A stretch of DNA of 64,000 nt, from assembly GCA_963930655.1 (NCBI GenBank), contig OZ005610.1, positions 21,645,001 through 21,709,000 of the forward strand. Direction: 5' to 3'. The notes under the pieces were generated by a model. It was not told the origin of the DNA, did no database searches, and saw nothing but the letters and a program-made list of their open reading frames with translations. Shown here piece by piece: positions 1 through 11,600 of this stretch (position 1 is its first letter; every line of letters begins with the position of its first letter). The translations under genes and the position numbers were made by a program. Source of the stretch: Myrica gale. Its lineage: Eukaryota > Streptophyta > Magnoliopsida > Fagales > Myricaceae.

Positions 1-228
1 TTTAAAAACCATATTATGAAATTGATGCAACATGGAAAATTTTTTTTTTTAAAAAAAAAAGCCCAATTTCGGCCTAAAAAGCATTTTGGGCAAAGTAAAA
101 CTAGGCCTTTAGGCCCAGTTATGGAACCGGAATTTCTGGTTCCATTCTGGTAAATTCCGGAATGGAACCGGAATAGAAATTGCTATTCCGGTGAGTACCG
201 GAATAGCCCATTCCGGTACTCACCCTTA
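1..228. repeat. hAT-like MITE, right-hand part (CCGG-dyad family)
   Basis: From about 118 the sequence is a set of nested CCGGAAT/ATTCCGG dyads (ggaaccggaattt, attccggaatgg, ccggtactcaccctta). The last 16 bases read in reverse as TAAGGGTGAGTACCGG, which resembles the TAGGGCTGAA... ends of the better-defined copy at 15171-15500. The left end is not visible and probably lies before the window, so no target duplication can be checked. No coding potential was seen. Confidence 0.4.
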
Positions 229-311
229 CCCCCCCCCCTCGGGCCTACATGGGGGCAAACAATGTGAGCAAAAAGGGAAGGGGCCTGTGACACCATTTCT
301 ATAGTTCCGTG

Positions 312-838
312 CACATTTTTATTTTGAGAAAATTTTTAGGATGCTAAGTATAGTATGAATATTTAGATGATGTTTGAGCTATATTGATATACGTGTAGAA
401 GGTGTTGACTTGTATTGATATATGTAAAAAATGTAATAATGAGTTGTACTGATATTCGTGTATAAGTAATGTTGTGATTGTAATGTTAGAAAATTAGATG
501 CAAATTCTAGAAAAAATTCTCAAGACAAACATATAACTCATGACGAGTCATGCGTAGATCGATGCCTTCTAGCAAACTTTTAGAGTTTTGACTTTTGACT
601 TTGATATGCCCCCGGACATGTTTGTTTTCTTAAAATTTTTAGGATTTGCATTCAATTTTATAACATTACAATCCCAACATTATCCCTTACACTATTATCA
701 ATACAACTCATTATTACCTTTTTTACATACATCAATACAAGTCAACATCTTCTACACGCATGACAATAAAGTTCAAACATCACCTAAATATTCACATCAT
801 ACTTAACATCTTGAAAATTTTCTGAAAACAAATATGCC
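312..838. repeat. Long-armed fold-back MITE
   Basis: Two arms of about 215 bases (about 318-532 and 617-832) are imperfect reverse complements. Both carry, in the same order, gatgtttga, gtgtagaag, gttgacttgtattgat, aataatgagttgta and atgcaaat. The spacer is about 85 bases. The whole can form one long hairpin. A relative with only one arm lies at 35100-35305. There is no transposase, so this is a non-autonomous element; the superfamily is undecided because clean terminal repeats and target duplications were not found. Short open frames inside it are not genes. Confidence 0.65.
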
Positions 839-2799
839 AGATTTTTTTCCTCTAAGAATATGCCGCCAACATACAAGTGTGAACATAGACTTTGTATTGT
901 TCATCACACGCACCAGTGTCGAGATTAAAATTTTGACAATTTGAGCCACATAATTCAGCACAAACTCACCCGCAAAAAAAAAAAGTTTCTATTTATGAAT
1001 GGAGATTAGTACCACAATATCACCATGACTCAAGAAACTGCCTTGTCTTCTAGGACACGGCATGGGAAAAACTACACAAGAAATTCAACCATGATAGGTA
1101 TGAACTTAATTCATTGTAACTTTCCTCCCTTATTCGCTCTAATGGGCTCACTACAAGAATTATGGTCTTTAGCCACAAATTCTTTTGCAACAAAACCAAT
1201 TCCGTAGCTAAAAACCTTTTTTTAGCTACAAAAACCTTATTTCGTTGCTAAAATGTTTTTTTTTTGCAACGGATATAAAATTTTGTCACTACAAGATAGC
1301 TTTAGCGACAACTTTATCAGCGACAAACGGAATGTTGTCGCTAAAAAGAAGTTTTTTGAGACGGAAATAGTATTTTGTCGCTAAACACTTAAGACACAAG
1401 CTTTTAGCAACCACCCCCAGCTGCCTTTAGGGACAAAATACTATTTTTTTCTTCTCTTATTTCCCAAGTCAAGTGTAAACAATCCCCTTTGTCATCTCCC
1501 TCGATAACGCTATCTCCATCCTCCTTCTCAATCGATTTCACTCTGCCTCTCCTTCAAACCCTAAATGGCTAACTCCCTCTTTCGATTTCACTCCGGACGA
1601 GAAAAGGACTATTGAAAAAGTTAGCGTTCTTTCTGGAGGAGCAATTGCTCCTCTTTCTAGGATCTTCGTTCCTAGGCACTTGACCCCCTTTCACAGTGTG
1701 CTTCCTGGGTCGACCGAAGGAGCTTCAACTACTCCCTCCCCCTTCGAGCCTCTCGTGCTCCTTTCTCCCTGACTCCTCCATCTTGCTATTCGCGGGAAGA
1801 AGGTACGAGGGTTTCGACTTCTCGATTTCGAAGAGAATGGTCTTCTATGGGTTTATTTTTGCAAACTGTAGATTTCTGTGGGTTTGATTTCTGTAGATTT
1901 CTGTGGGTCTCTTTCTTTTCAATGCATCGGTTTCAGATTCAGATATCATTGTCTCTCTATCTCTACCGAAAAGGGAAAATTTAGATCTGGGAATTTAGCT
2001 CTATAGATTCGGTGATTTCCCAGTGAGGAATTGTTTTGTGTCCGCTGAATTGGTTGCGATTCTAGCTTTGTCTTGTTTGGATTCGATTTTCCTGATATTT
2101 TAAGGCCATCTGTTTGTTTTTCTTCTTGCTATTTACTGCTGAGCATCTATGGTATCCATGGATTTCTGATGTGCAAATGACGGTATTACTCTGATGAGCT
2201 ATTTGATTCATATTACGTATGAGATTTGTGCCAGCGTTGAATGTGGGCTAGATTTGATCTTTTAAAATTCGTTGGTTACGGGTTTGGTCTTGGAGCTGGT
2301 CCAACATTGAAGATTCATGACTTAGTTTGTAAAGAATGCCAATGATAATGGTCATTGCATGCTTGCGTTTATTATTCCTTTGTATGAATTGGATTTGATA
2401 TGCTAGTGTTGAGCTTATTGCTGGTTGTGTGGCTGCTAGGGTGAATTTATCGTTAGGCTGCCATGGTGTCTGACATTGGGTCCATTTCTGCATTTCGCCC
2501 AACCAGGGTTCCATGTCTATCCCCACTTGACTCTCAGTTGTCTGATCTTCATGAAGTAAATCCTCAGAAATTTGTCTTAGCCAGGTGATTTTTGTCTTAG
2601 CCACTTGAATCTGTTCTCGTGCATTGATAATGTTATAATTGTTGATTGCGTTTCTGCTATGTTGCTGGGGAGAAAGAGAGGAGGGAGGGGGGGCGATTAA
2701 TTTGTACTGATTGCGTTTCTGCTATGTTGCTTTTCAGATTTCCCTTACGTTGTCAGCTAGACCAATTGTAAGTGATATATCGATTTATTGTTTGCAAAG

Positions 2800-2911
2800 A
2801 TGAGCGTAGTTGGTTTTGATTTTAGCAATGAGAGCGGCATAGTAGCTGTTGCAAGGCAGAGAGGGATTGATGTTGTGCTCAACGATGAGTCCAAGCGTGA
2901 GACTCCATTGA
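2800..2911 (+). pseudogene. Captured 5' fragment of an HSP70-14/15 (Hsp110-class) chaperone gene
   Basis: From the ATG at 2800 the frame reads MSVVGFDFSNES, then VAVARQRGIDVVLNDESKR and ETP. This is the start of the ATPase domain of plant Hsp110-class chaperones (HSP70-14/15), with one visible change of the usual G in FDFGNE to S. Similarity ends abruptly after ETP and the frame runs into unrelated sequence. The ATG is preceded at 2690-2790 by pyrimidine-rich, acceptor-like sequence that may derive from the donor gene's 5' UTR intron. It lies inside the CACTA element, so it is a transduplicated piece and not a working chaperone gene. Confidence 0.75.
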
Positions 2912-3931
2912 AAAAAAGAGACCCACAGCAAGCAAAGTGGAATAATATGGAAGGGTGGCCAACAAAGTATTATTCTATACAGTTTTTATTTTAGTTTCAT
3001 TGAGGCAACTCTTATGTAAAATTGGGTTCTAGTTATTGTAAAAGTATTTTTAGAGGATACAATAAGTGTTATATATTCAATTTCTTTACAGATGACAATT
3101 ATATTGAATACCGGCAATGCTTTTAGTGACACAGCATGTCTAAAAGTGCAGATGGACTTCCAGCGGCAGTATTTGTGATAGCTTGTAGTGAATTTCTTGT
3201 AGTGAATGCTTTTAGCGACAATGTGCACATGTCTACTAGAGAATGTAGCTAGATTGTGGTGCCCTTGTTTTCATTACTCGGAATCGTTCAAGGTTCGGTC
3301 TTTCGGAGGTGATGGAGCTGGCTTAAGAGACGAAGCAGAGATTTCTAGAGGCCCCCATTTAAGCCCAAACGTTCTTGAGGTAACCCCTCCTTTTTGCCTT
3401 ATGGTTATCAGTCTTCGTTGGTCCTGTTCGTATAATTTTTTTTTGGTGTGGGGGGGGGGGGGAGGGGTTGATTGCTGGGAGAATGTAGGGAGAATCTATG
3501 GAGCTACAGTTGCACTCTTGTGTAGTGTGTTCCCTCAATGTACGATGACTACAACCCATTATCCCTAATTTTATTGTCCAGGAAGCGCCATGTAAATTCA
3601 TTCTTAGGATTCGACAATTTTTTCCTGGTTTTTATTATTTGGGTCTAATGGGTTTCCTAATCGTTATAGTTGCAAATATCATGTTCTGCAGGGTATTTTT
3701 GCTTCCATGGGGCAGTTTGTTGATGGACTGAAGTATGGGGCGAAGGAGGGATTGAGCTCATTATTGAAGTTCAAATCTCTCATGGGTTCTGTAATACAAT
3801 GATGTCTACAAATTTGTGGTTTTAGGTTTTGGAAGGATGTCAAAGCACTGTATAAATTTTGCAGTCTTATGCTATTTTGCTAATCGATATTGATTTCCCA
3901 TTTGAAACTGAATCTGCATATCTGCTTGTAG

Positions 3932-4033
3932 AGCGTGACCCCACATTTGTCTCTGGGCGGTGAAGTTTTTTGGGTTGGTCAGCATCGAAAGTCAGGTGTT
4001 GGGTATGCTGCTCGTTACAACACAGACAAGATG
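3932..4033 (+). pseudogene. Captured internal exon of TOM40 (mitochondrial import pore)
   Basis: An AG acceptor at 3930-3931 and a GTAAG donor after 4033 bound an open 34-codon exon reading [14 protein letters not shown], then [20 protein letters not shown]. This matches the middle of plant TOM40, the beta-barrel channel of the outer mitochondrial membrane translocase, nearly residue for residue. No other TOM40 exon was recognised nearby. Lying in the same CACTA element as the HSP70 piece, it shows that the element took up exons from unlinked genes with their splice sites intact. Two neighbouring stretches (3692-3785 and 4110-4200) look like further captured exons, but I could not identify their sources. 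Confidence 0.8.
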
Positions 4034-4825
4034 GTAAGTGGCTTTGTTGCCATTCTTTACCACGTATTCTTTTTTTATGTTGGACTTTCTTCACATTTTA
4101 TCTTGTAGGATGTTGAGAGCATGATGAAGGTTTCAGATCATCTTTCTCATACACATGCCTCTGGTCCCTTGTGCAGCTTAAAAAAGCCTCAGAGGTCATT
4201 TCTGTGCCGCGGAATCTCACAAGATTCAAAGTTGGCTGACGCTGAACATCTTACTCAATTTGTATTTTAATTTACTTGTGCTGGAAACGTGCAGATAGTT
4301 ATAAAAGTACTGATTTGTATTTGTTTGAAAAGGGTATATCCCTTGAATTCGTGTTTGGATATTCCAAGTATATTGATATTTGGCCCCAAAACATTTATAA
4401 AGATTGGGCAATTCATTTTGTCAATATTTGTGCATTTTTGCAAGTGTAAAACTCTCAACAAATGGTATTTCGTCACGACTAATAAAAATTAGACCACTAG
4501 TTTTGTGATCTCGTCCAAACAGGTTGTCAACGAAAAGAAATGGCGACCAGAAACATTTGGTTAGCAAACATAAAGAACGACCACCGATAACATTTTACAG
4601 TATCTTCTAATGACGGAAGATTCCATGCCTCCAATGACCAAACGATCGGTCAATATAGTTGCCAATAACGACGAAACTGATTTTGGTGGACAAAAATCTT
4701 AAATCACAAGGTTCGAGTGACCATCGTCTAACCACTACAGGTCGTCTCTGGACATCCAAAGCTGACCAAAACTTGACTTTGCCCGACCATTCCACCCGTC
4801 ATCTTACATGAATTTTGTTGTAGTG

Positions 4826-6259
4826 GCTGTGGAGTTTGTGTCTCTAATGGTCTAATATTTCAAAGGGTTTGAAATTCCTTCCTTCACTCTGTCCTCATTC
4901 CTTCCTATATTACCAATGGAATGTCCATACAAATCTATGACCTTGCTTCCTCAACACGCCTTAATCTATGCTGTCCCGGGCTCTTGATATAATTAGAGCT
5001 TTTACTCTCTCTCAAAAGATGCAAAACATGCAGAGCATTACTCTGTGGAGCTTTATATCATACTTTGAAGAAGGGATTAAAGAAAAATTACAGAGACTAA
5101 TGCAGCGCGATCTTTTCTTTCTTGTTCACCATGAGGAGAGGGAGAAAATTGATGAAGGAGCAGTTGGAGACCGAAGGATTAAAAAAGCCCAGGCTATGTA
5201 GTTGGTAGGGAAAAACTGACCAGAGAAATGTCAATCTAAACACTTTGAAGGATAACCAGAGCGCTAATGGGACATCAAATCATAAATCAGAACAAATAGA
5301 GATGTTCTACAAGTGAATAACGAAGCTATTTTGCAACGTTTTCAGAATATACAGATCCCGTAGAATTCAATTGTCACCTCTCAGTACGTCTCAACAAATA
5401 GTTCGGTATAAATATTTATCTCCATAACATAATTAATTAAGCTAACCATTGAAAATAATCTGTCCATTCGTACTTAGGTAATATTAAAAAACAAACATAT
5501 ATTTTAATTACTTGCATATATAAAACGCAACTAATGTTGAAAGTAATTTTCCATTTGCTTGATTAGAAAAAAAATAAAAAATAGGTTTCCCATTCCAATT
5601 GTATAATAACAGAAAACAAATCAATTAATTAACATAATAAAACAATTTTCTCAGATGCTAAGATAGTGATCAGACATGTGATTATTGTAATCAAAAGAAC
5701 GTAAAATTCCTCTAATATCATACTCATAATATTGGATGATCATCAGTTTAGCGTATAAAATAATATTTTTATTATTATTAAAAATAAAAAATAAAGGCCA
5801 AACCACCACCTAGGTTTTCCCTGATGGCTTATATATCCATAATTATCGATCTATCTCTAACATCCTTTTAGAAACCTCTCTTACTAAATGCAGTTGAATC
5901 GCAATTACGAAAAACGTACGTAAGCTATAGCTATAGACCAATCGAAAAGCCCGTCAACGTCAATCAATTTCCACGTAAGGACAAAGAGATTGGTTCACAC
6001 GTTCTTAATTATATCCCAAAGAAAACCAACAATTTCATGAGGTTTGATATTGGATCCGCCGTCCGCGTAAGCCAATCTATTTCAGCAATTGGTTTACCGA
6101 GTTAATTAATTAATATTGTATAGTCGCGAAAGATTACCATGATCACAAGTTTCATCATGACCCAGTCTGGTTATATCATCTTATTATTTTGATATCATAT
6201 AAGACTTTCATTAAGTTGATCAACAGATAATTTAAACATTAATGATGGGTTATAGCTAG
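4826..6259. other. AT-rich intergenic stretch, no gene recognised
   Basis: A short open frame at 4968-5201 encodes a charged peptide (ending EEREKIDEG, VGDRRIKKAQAM) that I do not recognise; it could be another gene fragment but has no supporting context. The rest is AT-rich and unique-looking, with no splice-bounded coding exons seen. Confidence 0.4.
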
Positions 6260-6566
6260 TGTTGGAAATCTCACATTGTTAGAAAAACTAGTCAATGCGT
6301 TTTTTGGAGTTGAGTTAGGTCCACCTTTCACATATTGTGTAAATTCTAAAACGGTATCAAAGTCAGGTTCCTAGTTTATGGTCTCACCGTTCCACGTGTT
6401 GACTTGAATGTCTTCCCGCCACACGTGAGGGGGCGTGTTAGAAGTCTCACATTACCAGAGAAACTAGTCAATGTGCTTCTTATAAGGTTGTGACATCCTT
6501 CACTCCTCAAGTCGTCTTTTGGAGTTGAGTTAGACCCATCTTTCACATATTGTCTAAATTCTAATA
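6260..6566. mobile_element. TRIM-type LTR retroelement fossil (about 307 bp)
   Basis: Two related terminal repeats, about 6260-6350 and 6436-6566, start TGTTGGAAATCTCACATT and TGTTAGAAGTCTCACATT. They flank about 85 bases with a primer-site-like ggtatcaaagtc beside the first repeat and a purine tract gtgaggggg before the second. The element is flanked by the perfect 5-base duplication gctag (6255-6259 and 6567-6571). There is no coding capacity, as expected of TRIMs. The two repeats differ clearly in length and sequence, so it is an old, decayed copy. Confidence 0.7.
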
Positions 6567-6712
6567 GCTAGATTTAAAAAAATGAATAATTCATTAACTT
6601 CCACAATCATATATACTTTTTAGTCATTCTTGATATAATTACAATAAGTCCTAGCCTTTGATATGCATCTTCCAGCCAACATCATCCACGTCGGAGAACG
6701 TTCGTTCACGAT

Positions 6713-7387
6713 TCATCGACCTTCGGTACCACGACTCCAAAACGTATCGGATTGTTCATTTAGGCTCGATCCCACCTTCAGAATTGATCGCAAAGGCTTT
6801 TTTGGATCATCTTCTTCACTGCCGATCGAAGTTGATTTTCTGAGAGCTTTGTTCTGTTTCTTGTTCTTCTTAGGTGTGCTCATCTCCTCCACCACGTCGT
6901 TTATGCTTACCGTTTTCCTTGGAGCTCGTCGGGGTGCAGTAGTCGTAGATAATGGTGCTTCCTCTTCTGGGTTGATTTTTCCTGAATCCAAGAAACAATC
7001 GCTGTTGTCTCTGCTTATTTGAGGAGAAGACTTGACATCATCACCGCTGCCTTGAACTGGTGGGAGCTCCTCGCCATGGAGCCCAAAAGGCTCTAAATTC
7101 TTTAAAGCGTTGCCTTGCTCGTCGAGGTCAACGTTGGCTCCTGAAAGTGCAGCTTCACAGGGACTTCCTTGAGCCACTGTCGCTAGATCTGGATGGTTAT
7201 TCTTTGAGTCAGCCCCATCATTTCCAGCTCCGGAACTGTGCTCCTCTGGGATTAAACCACGATTCATGGGAGGAAGGCGACCCAAAGTCACGGTCTTTAA
7301 CGCTTGTGACGTTAGGCTTCTTACGATGAAGTTGAAGAGCCTATGACAAATGTTCCAAGACTGGAGATGATGTTCTCTCTGATCCAT
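6713..7387 (-). CDS. Uncharacterised 224-aa protein with a SILK-like motif
   Basis: A single open frame runs from ATG at 7387 to a stop at 6713. I do not recognise a family. The protein is hydrophilic and probably largely disordered: the N-terminal 50 residues are mixed, the middle is rich in E, D, S and G, and the C-terminal third is basic (PRRAPRKTVSIND, then KKNKKQNKALRK). Near the end KKPLRSILKVG contains SILK (residues 201-204), the shape of a protein phosphatase 1 docking motif, but a four-residue match is weak evidence. An overlapping minus-strand frame at 7321-7527 could be an upstream exon. It may be a real short gene, a gene fragment moved by transposons, or chance, since it sits between repeats. 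Confidence 0.35.
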   Translation of the reverse strand: MDQREHHLQSWNICHRLFNFIVRSLTSQALKTVTLGRLPPMNRGLIPEEHSSGAGNDGADSKNNHPDLATVAQGSPCEAALSGANVDLDEQGNALKNLEPFGLHGEELPPVQGSGDDVKSSPQISRDNSDCFLDSGKINPEEEAPLSTTTAPRRAPRKTVSINDVVEEMSTPKKNKKQNKALRKSTSIGSEEDDPKKPLRSILKVGSSLNEQSDTFWSRGTEGR

Positions 7388-7679
7388 CCGTTAAAAGGGT
7401 AGCAGAAGTTGGATTTCGGAACGCCAATGCCGCTGATAATGGGGGCGTAGAAGTGAACGGAAACTTGGAAGCTGGGTTGCCTGCCTGGGTGGGATTCTTT
7501 GCTTTTCTTAAACGAGATATATACCAACCTAGCTAGCTAAAGTTCTCTCCACACTTTTTAGGCTGCGAGCTTTCAAGAATACAAGTAGGCCGGCTTTGCT
7601 TGGAAAAACGGCATACGTCGCTCAAGTTTCATTTGTATACCAAAAACTGCAATAAAATAAAAACAGAAGAATAAATGTA

Positions 7680-8027
7680 AAAGTGGCAAGATTGGTTAGG
7701 GATGGAGGTAGTGACTAACACCTGCAGTCGTATTCGAGTCACCTTAATAGCAAATCCAAGGCGTTTCCATTGCCTTTATTATTATTATTTTTAATTGAAA
7801 AATAAGATTACATAAAAGGGAGATGATTAGGCCTTGCTTGTACAAATGACATAACTCCCTAAAAGACATACCTCCCTAAAAGCCAGGGCGCTGAATGTAT
7901 AGAAATTAGAGCTCGGATTTGCCGCAGTTCGGATCCTGCTGCAGTGTGTGAGAGGGGGGTGTGGGTCCCGCGCGGAGACGCGCCCTAGAAATTAAGAGGG
8001 TATGGCTTGGTCGGTTGAGTCCCCATA

Positions 8028-8060
<33 letters not shown>
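7680..8060 (+). repeat. SINE-like retroposon debris with a poly(A) tract
   Basis: At 7683-7740 tggcaagattggttagg and attcgagtcacc resemble the A and B boxes of a tRNA-type promoter. At 7890-8030 a GC-rich body with gttcggatcc and gtcccgcgcgga runs into a pure A tract of about 30 bases (about 8030-8060). This suggests one or two retroposed SINE or LINE tails. Target duplications were not found, so the borders are approximate. Confidence 0.35.
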
Positions 8061-8064
<4 letters not shown>

Positions 8065-8617
8065 CAAAGGACACAGCATGCGAGTACATAATTCTGTGTA
8101 TCCCAGAAATAGGAAAGCAGAAAACTTTGGTAGGACACAACTTAGGTTGGTTTGTGGATAGAACCGCCAAACAGCACCGGTGAGGGTTGTCTGGGAGAGA
8201 TTGCTTTCTCTTCCTTAGAGAAAACTTAACCCAAAGATGCATTTCCTGCGACTGTTTTTACAGTTAAAAGGAATTCTAACCGCCGCAACTTGAATTTATC
8301 GTTCAAAGCATCCATCCTAAGGTATCTCAACCATCATTCTACTCCCACATCGTCAATACATTCACCAAGACAAAAGAGGGAATATCGTTTTAAAGAATTA
8401 AAATGCTAAGAAATCAGTGGACTGTGGCTAAAGGATAGATGTGAAAATATTTGAATTCCATTCTTATTTCTTCCGGAGTTTCCCTGATAAAAATGAATTT
8501 ATCAAGCAGGAAACTCCATCTTCCAATTAACGTGATAGATTTACAATCAGCTCAGCTTACAAAATTGGGTGACAGCAGCTAATCATTATCGCCAGCACAG
8601 TAGATCCCAGACTTCAA

Positions 8618-11600
8618 TCAAGGACATTTCGGTGAAATCCTGCCACAGAGACGCCAGAAAGCTCCAGGGTGAAAGAGAGATTTCTCAAATACCCAGATAT
8701 CACGAACAAGAACCTGAATAGCAGGATACATTATTGGCAATAATTTGAGGAGATACTGCAGATGCTAGAAAAGCAAGGATATGGGCTCGTGTGAGTAGCG
8801 AAGAAACAATATCTATTCTACTTCTATCATCAGCTACGGGTTCGAAACCTAAGAGAAATTCTAGAGAATGCTTGCTACCCTAATATAATCGCATATACAT
8901 TTGTGCATATGCAGTGGGATCAAACCAACAATGAAATCTAACAAGGGATTAAGCCCCAGTGTACAAATCTTTTTTCCCACCTATTAATGCTTTCAAATAA
9001 ATGCACACTTAGTTCTGCTATTTTAAACTTTGTAGTTCCTATAATAATCCTTGTTCAAAATAATGTAAGTTAGAATATTACGTAACAGAAACCTTGATGA
9101 TTAGACTCTTCAAACTACGAAAGGAGCAAAACAAAGGACTGTTAAAGAAAATGACAGCACCATTGGCAAGAATATGAACAACAACCATTACCTCCTTATA
9201 TTTATCTCCAGCTACAACAGCACCTTTTGAATCATAAGCTTCAAACTTCTGCAAGAACACGAATACAAAACCAAAACTCTTACAAAGCTCGATAGATTAA
9301 TATATTTAAACTATCAAGGCACAATACATATGGATTTGGAAACCAAACCACAGATACAAAGCTAAACAACAATGTGAAAAAATTAGTTTGATGATTTATT
9401 TCCATGAGGTGTCTAATTACCTTATTATATGACACTAAATGTCATATGAGATGACGTAAGTACAACTGCAGCCTATACATAACACCATAGAGTTCCATGG
9501 AATAGCTAGTAATCATATCTATCAGATTTCAAAGCTATTTGGTATGCCTCACTCATTTTACACTCAAGTCACCCCACAGTCACAGACCATCAACACTACT
9601 TTGCCAACCAAGAATGGTTGCAAACTTCCAAGGTTGAATCTGCTTGAAGTTATCCAGAACAATGTGTTTATGACATAGTTACATTCCAATGCACATATTG
9701 ATGTGGTACAACCATAATAAACCACTAAGTTGATCCATCGATATTGAAAAGACGAATTCTGGAATGCATAAAGTTCACCTGCTTAGTTAAAAACTCAAGT
9801 GTAAGCTGAATGAAGACTTTGTTCAGGTCATTTTGATCAACACCAATCTGTAATTTTTCAGGAAAAACACACAAAAAAAAAATTAATGTAGAGAAAAAGG
9901 GAACATTGAGGTCTTGGATTTGAAGAAACCAACTAGGGAAATGAAATAATTCAATATCTCCCCTCCCTTGAAGGTAAGATATCCTCTTCTTAGATGAAAG
10001 CAAGGGAGGAAAAACCTAAACTCATACAAAAGCAGAAATGGCAAGCAGATCATTGGCAGCTCTGCATTTTGCAGTTCAACATTAGAGATTGAACATCGAG
10101 AACAAATAAAAGTTAACTTTTTAACAAATAAGGGCAAGACTGACAACTTCTATTTTAATGTGTAGTCAACCAATGTTTTATTTTAGGACAGCATTAACTA
10201 TATAGCATCATATCAGCGTACAAATTCAGGTGGTAAGAAACCACAAAAGAGTCACAGCTAATCGGACAGTCTTTATCAAATAGGATATCATTTCAAAATG
10301 ATGATCTCATTGATGCCTCACTATTTACAAGTCACCAGCATCTGTACCACCTGATACATCACTGCCCATCTAAATACAAATATCTAAAGAAAAGGCAGAT
10401 GGGCATATTTTGCCCTGCCATCCTGGTGTTAGAACTCCTCGTTAACCCATATGAAAGTAAAGTATTTCACAAAATACACAAATAGATTAATAAAAGTACT
10501 TGCCAGACGAGCTCGCAAAGTTCGTATATTAACAACTGGTCCGACCATCTCCCAATAAACCTTACTCCACATGGATTCTCTTTGTTTAATCTCAGTCTTG
10601 AGTGCCTGATAAGAATATCAGAAATACCATCCCAAGATTTAAACTACAACTCATGTAAAAATCATATAGCCCTAAAGATCTGAGAGCAGCATAATTAAAG
10701 AAACAATATAGACAATCTCACAAAAGCAGCAGTGCTAGAGAAGTTCAATGGGAAAGACGCTTACAGAGAACATTTTCTCTGTAACTGCTTTCCTTAATAC
10801 TGTTTTGTCTCCATTTGCCATTAGAATGTTTATCTGGGAAAAAAAGGAAAACTTTCAGCATTGGGCACAAAAAAATTCAATAAACCAATTATATATGATA
10901 GCTAAAAAAATATGCCCGGAGAAATTTATTCTGGTCTAACCACAGCAGTTAGTAGTTTCAGCTTGCAACCAATGAAACTTTTGTTTCTATTGTTTTTCAC
11001 CCTTTACACAGTCCTCTCTTTTCAAAAAAGCATATACCCTGAAATTTATCACTTGCAAAGACTCAAAAATGCAGAGTCGAATTGCGGTAAATATAACAGT
11101 AGGGTAAAAGTCAAGAACATAACAAAAGCTTACCTCCTTGTACAAAGTTACAGCTTCATCATAAAACTTCTTCTTATTGTATCCAGATTTCCTTAATTTA
11201 TTAATCGCATAGGCACTTTTAAGCTGCAAATAAGAATATAAAAAATGCAATTAACTTGAAAATACAAATGAGGTTGCAAAGAGGGAAGTAGAGCTCCTAT
11301 TGCAGTGATGTACCGGTTTCTCTGTTTTTTTTCTCTTAAGCTTTTTTTTTTCAGTTTTAGCTCACATCTTAAGATAAAAAAATTAGTTGCAAATGTCTTA
11401 AAAAAACTTAAGTACCATAAGTCAAAATAAAAAAAAAAATTATAAAAGTGTAAAAAGTGTTATGTTTGTATTAAAAAAAAATTTAAAAAAAAATTATTAA
11501 TTATATTAAGAAATTCGGTCCAGACCGGTTCCCAAATGGTGTGGACCGGACCGGACCGGATATAACCGGTTTTCCAGATCTGGTCCGGTCCGGTTTTGTT

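Larger units (their letters stand above)
1149..4825. mobile_element. CACTA (En/Spm) transposon carrying host gene fragments (Pack-CACTA)
   Basis: The left end reads CACTACAAGAATTATGG; the right end read in reverse is CACTACAACAAAATTC, the typical plant CACTA terminus. Both ends are flanked by the 3-base duplication gct (1146-1148 and 4826-4828), the length expected for CACTA. Left subterminal repeats are tagcgacaa/ttgtcgcta motifs (1200-1390). Further CACTA-like ends inside (CACTACAAG at 1287; two reversed copies ending at 3190 and 3204) mean the structure may be nested. The right subterminal motifs (gacca/ggtcg) differ from the left ones, which weakens the single-element reading. No transposase was recognised; the interior holds fragments of at least two host genes. 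Confidence 0.6.

Noticed and set aside
1025-2604. Several open frames near the left end of the CACTA element
   Set aside because: None shows family similarity or splice-bounded structure; the 2248-2604 frame lies antisense in what looks like a captured 5' UTR intron.
3450-3476. G-rich run as a functional G-quadruplex promoter
   Set aside because: A poly(G) tract inside a transposon with no gene start beside it; nothing supports a role.
8840-8900. gggttcgaaacc, a B-box-like sequence in the last mL45 intron
   Set aside because: No convincing A box at the right distance, no cloverleaf and no A tail.
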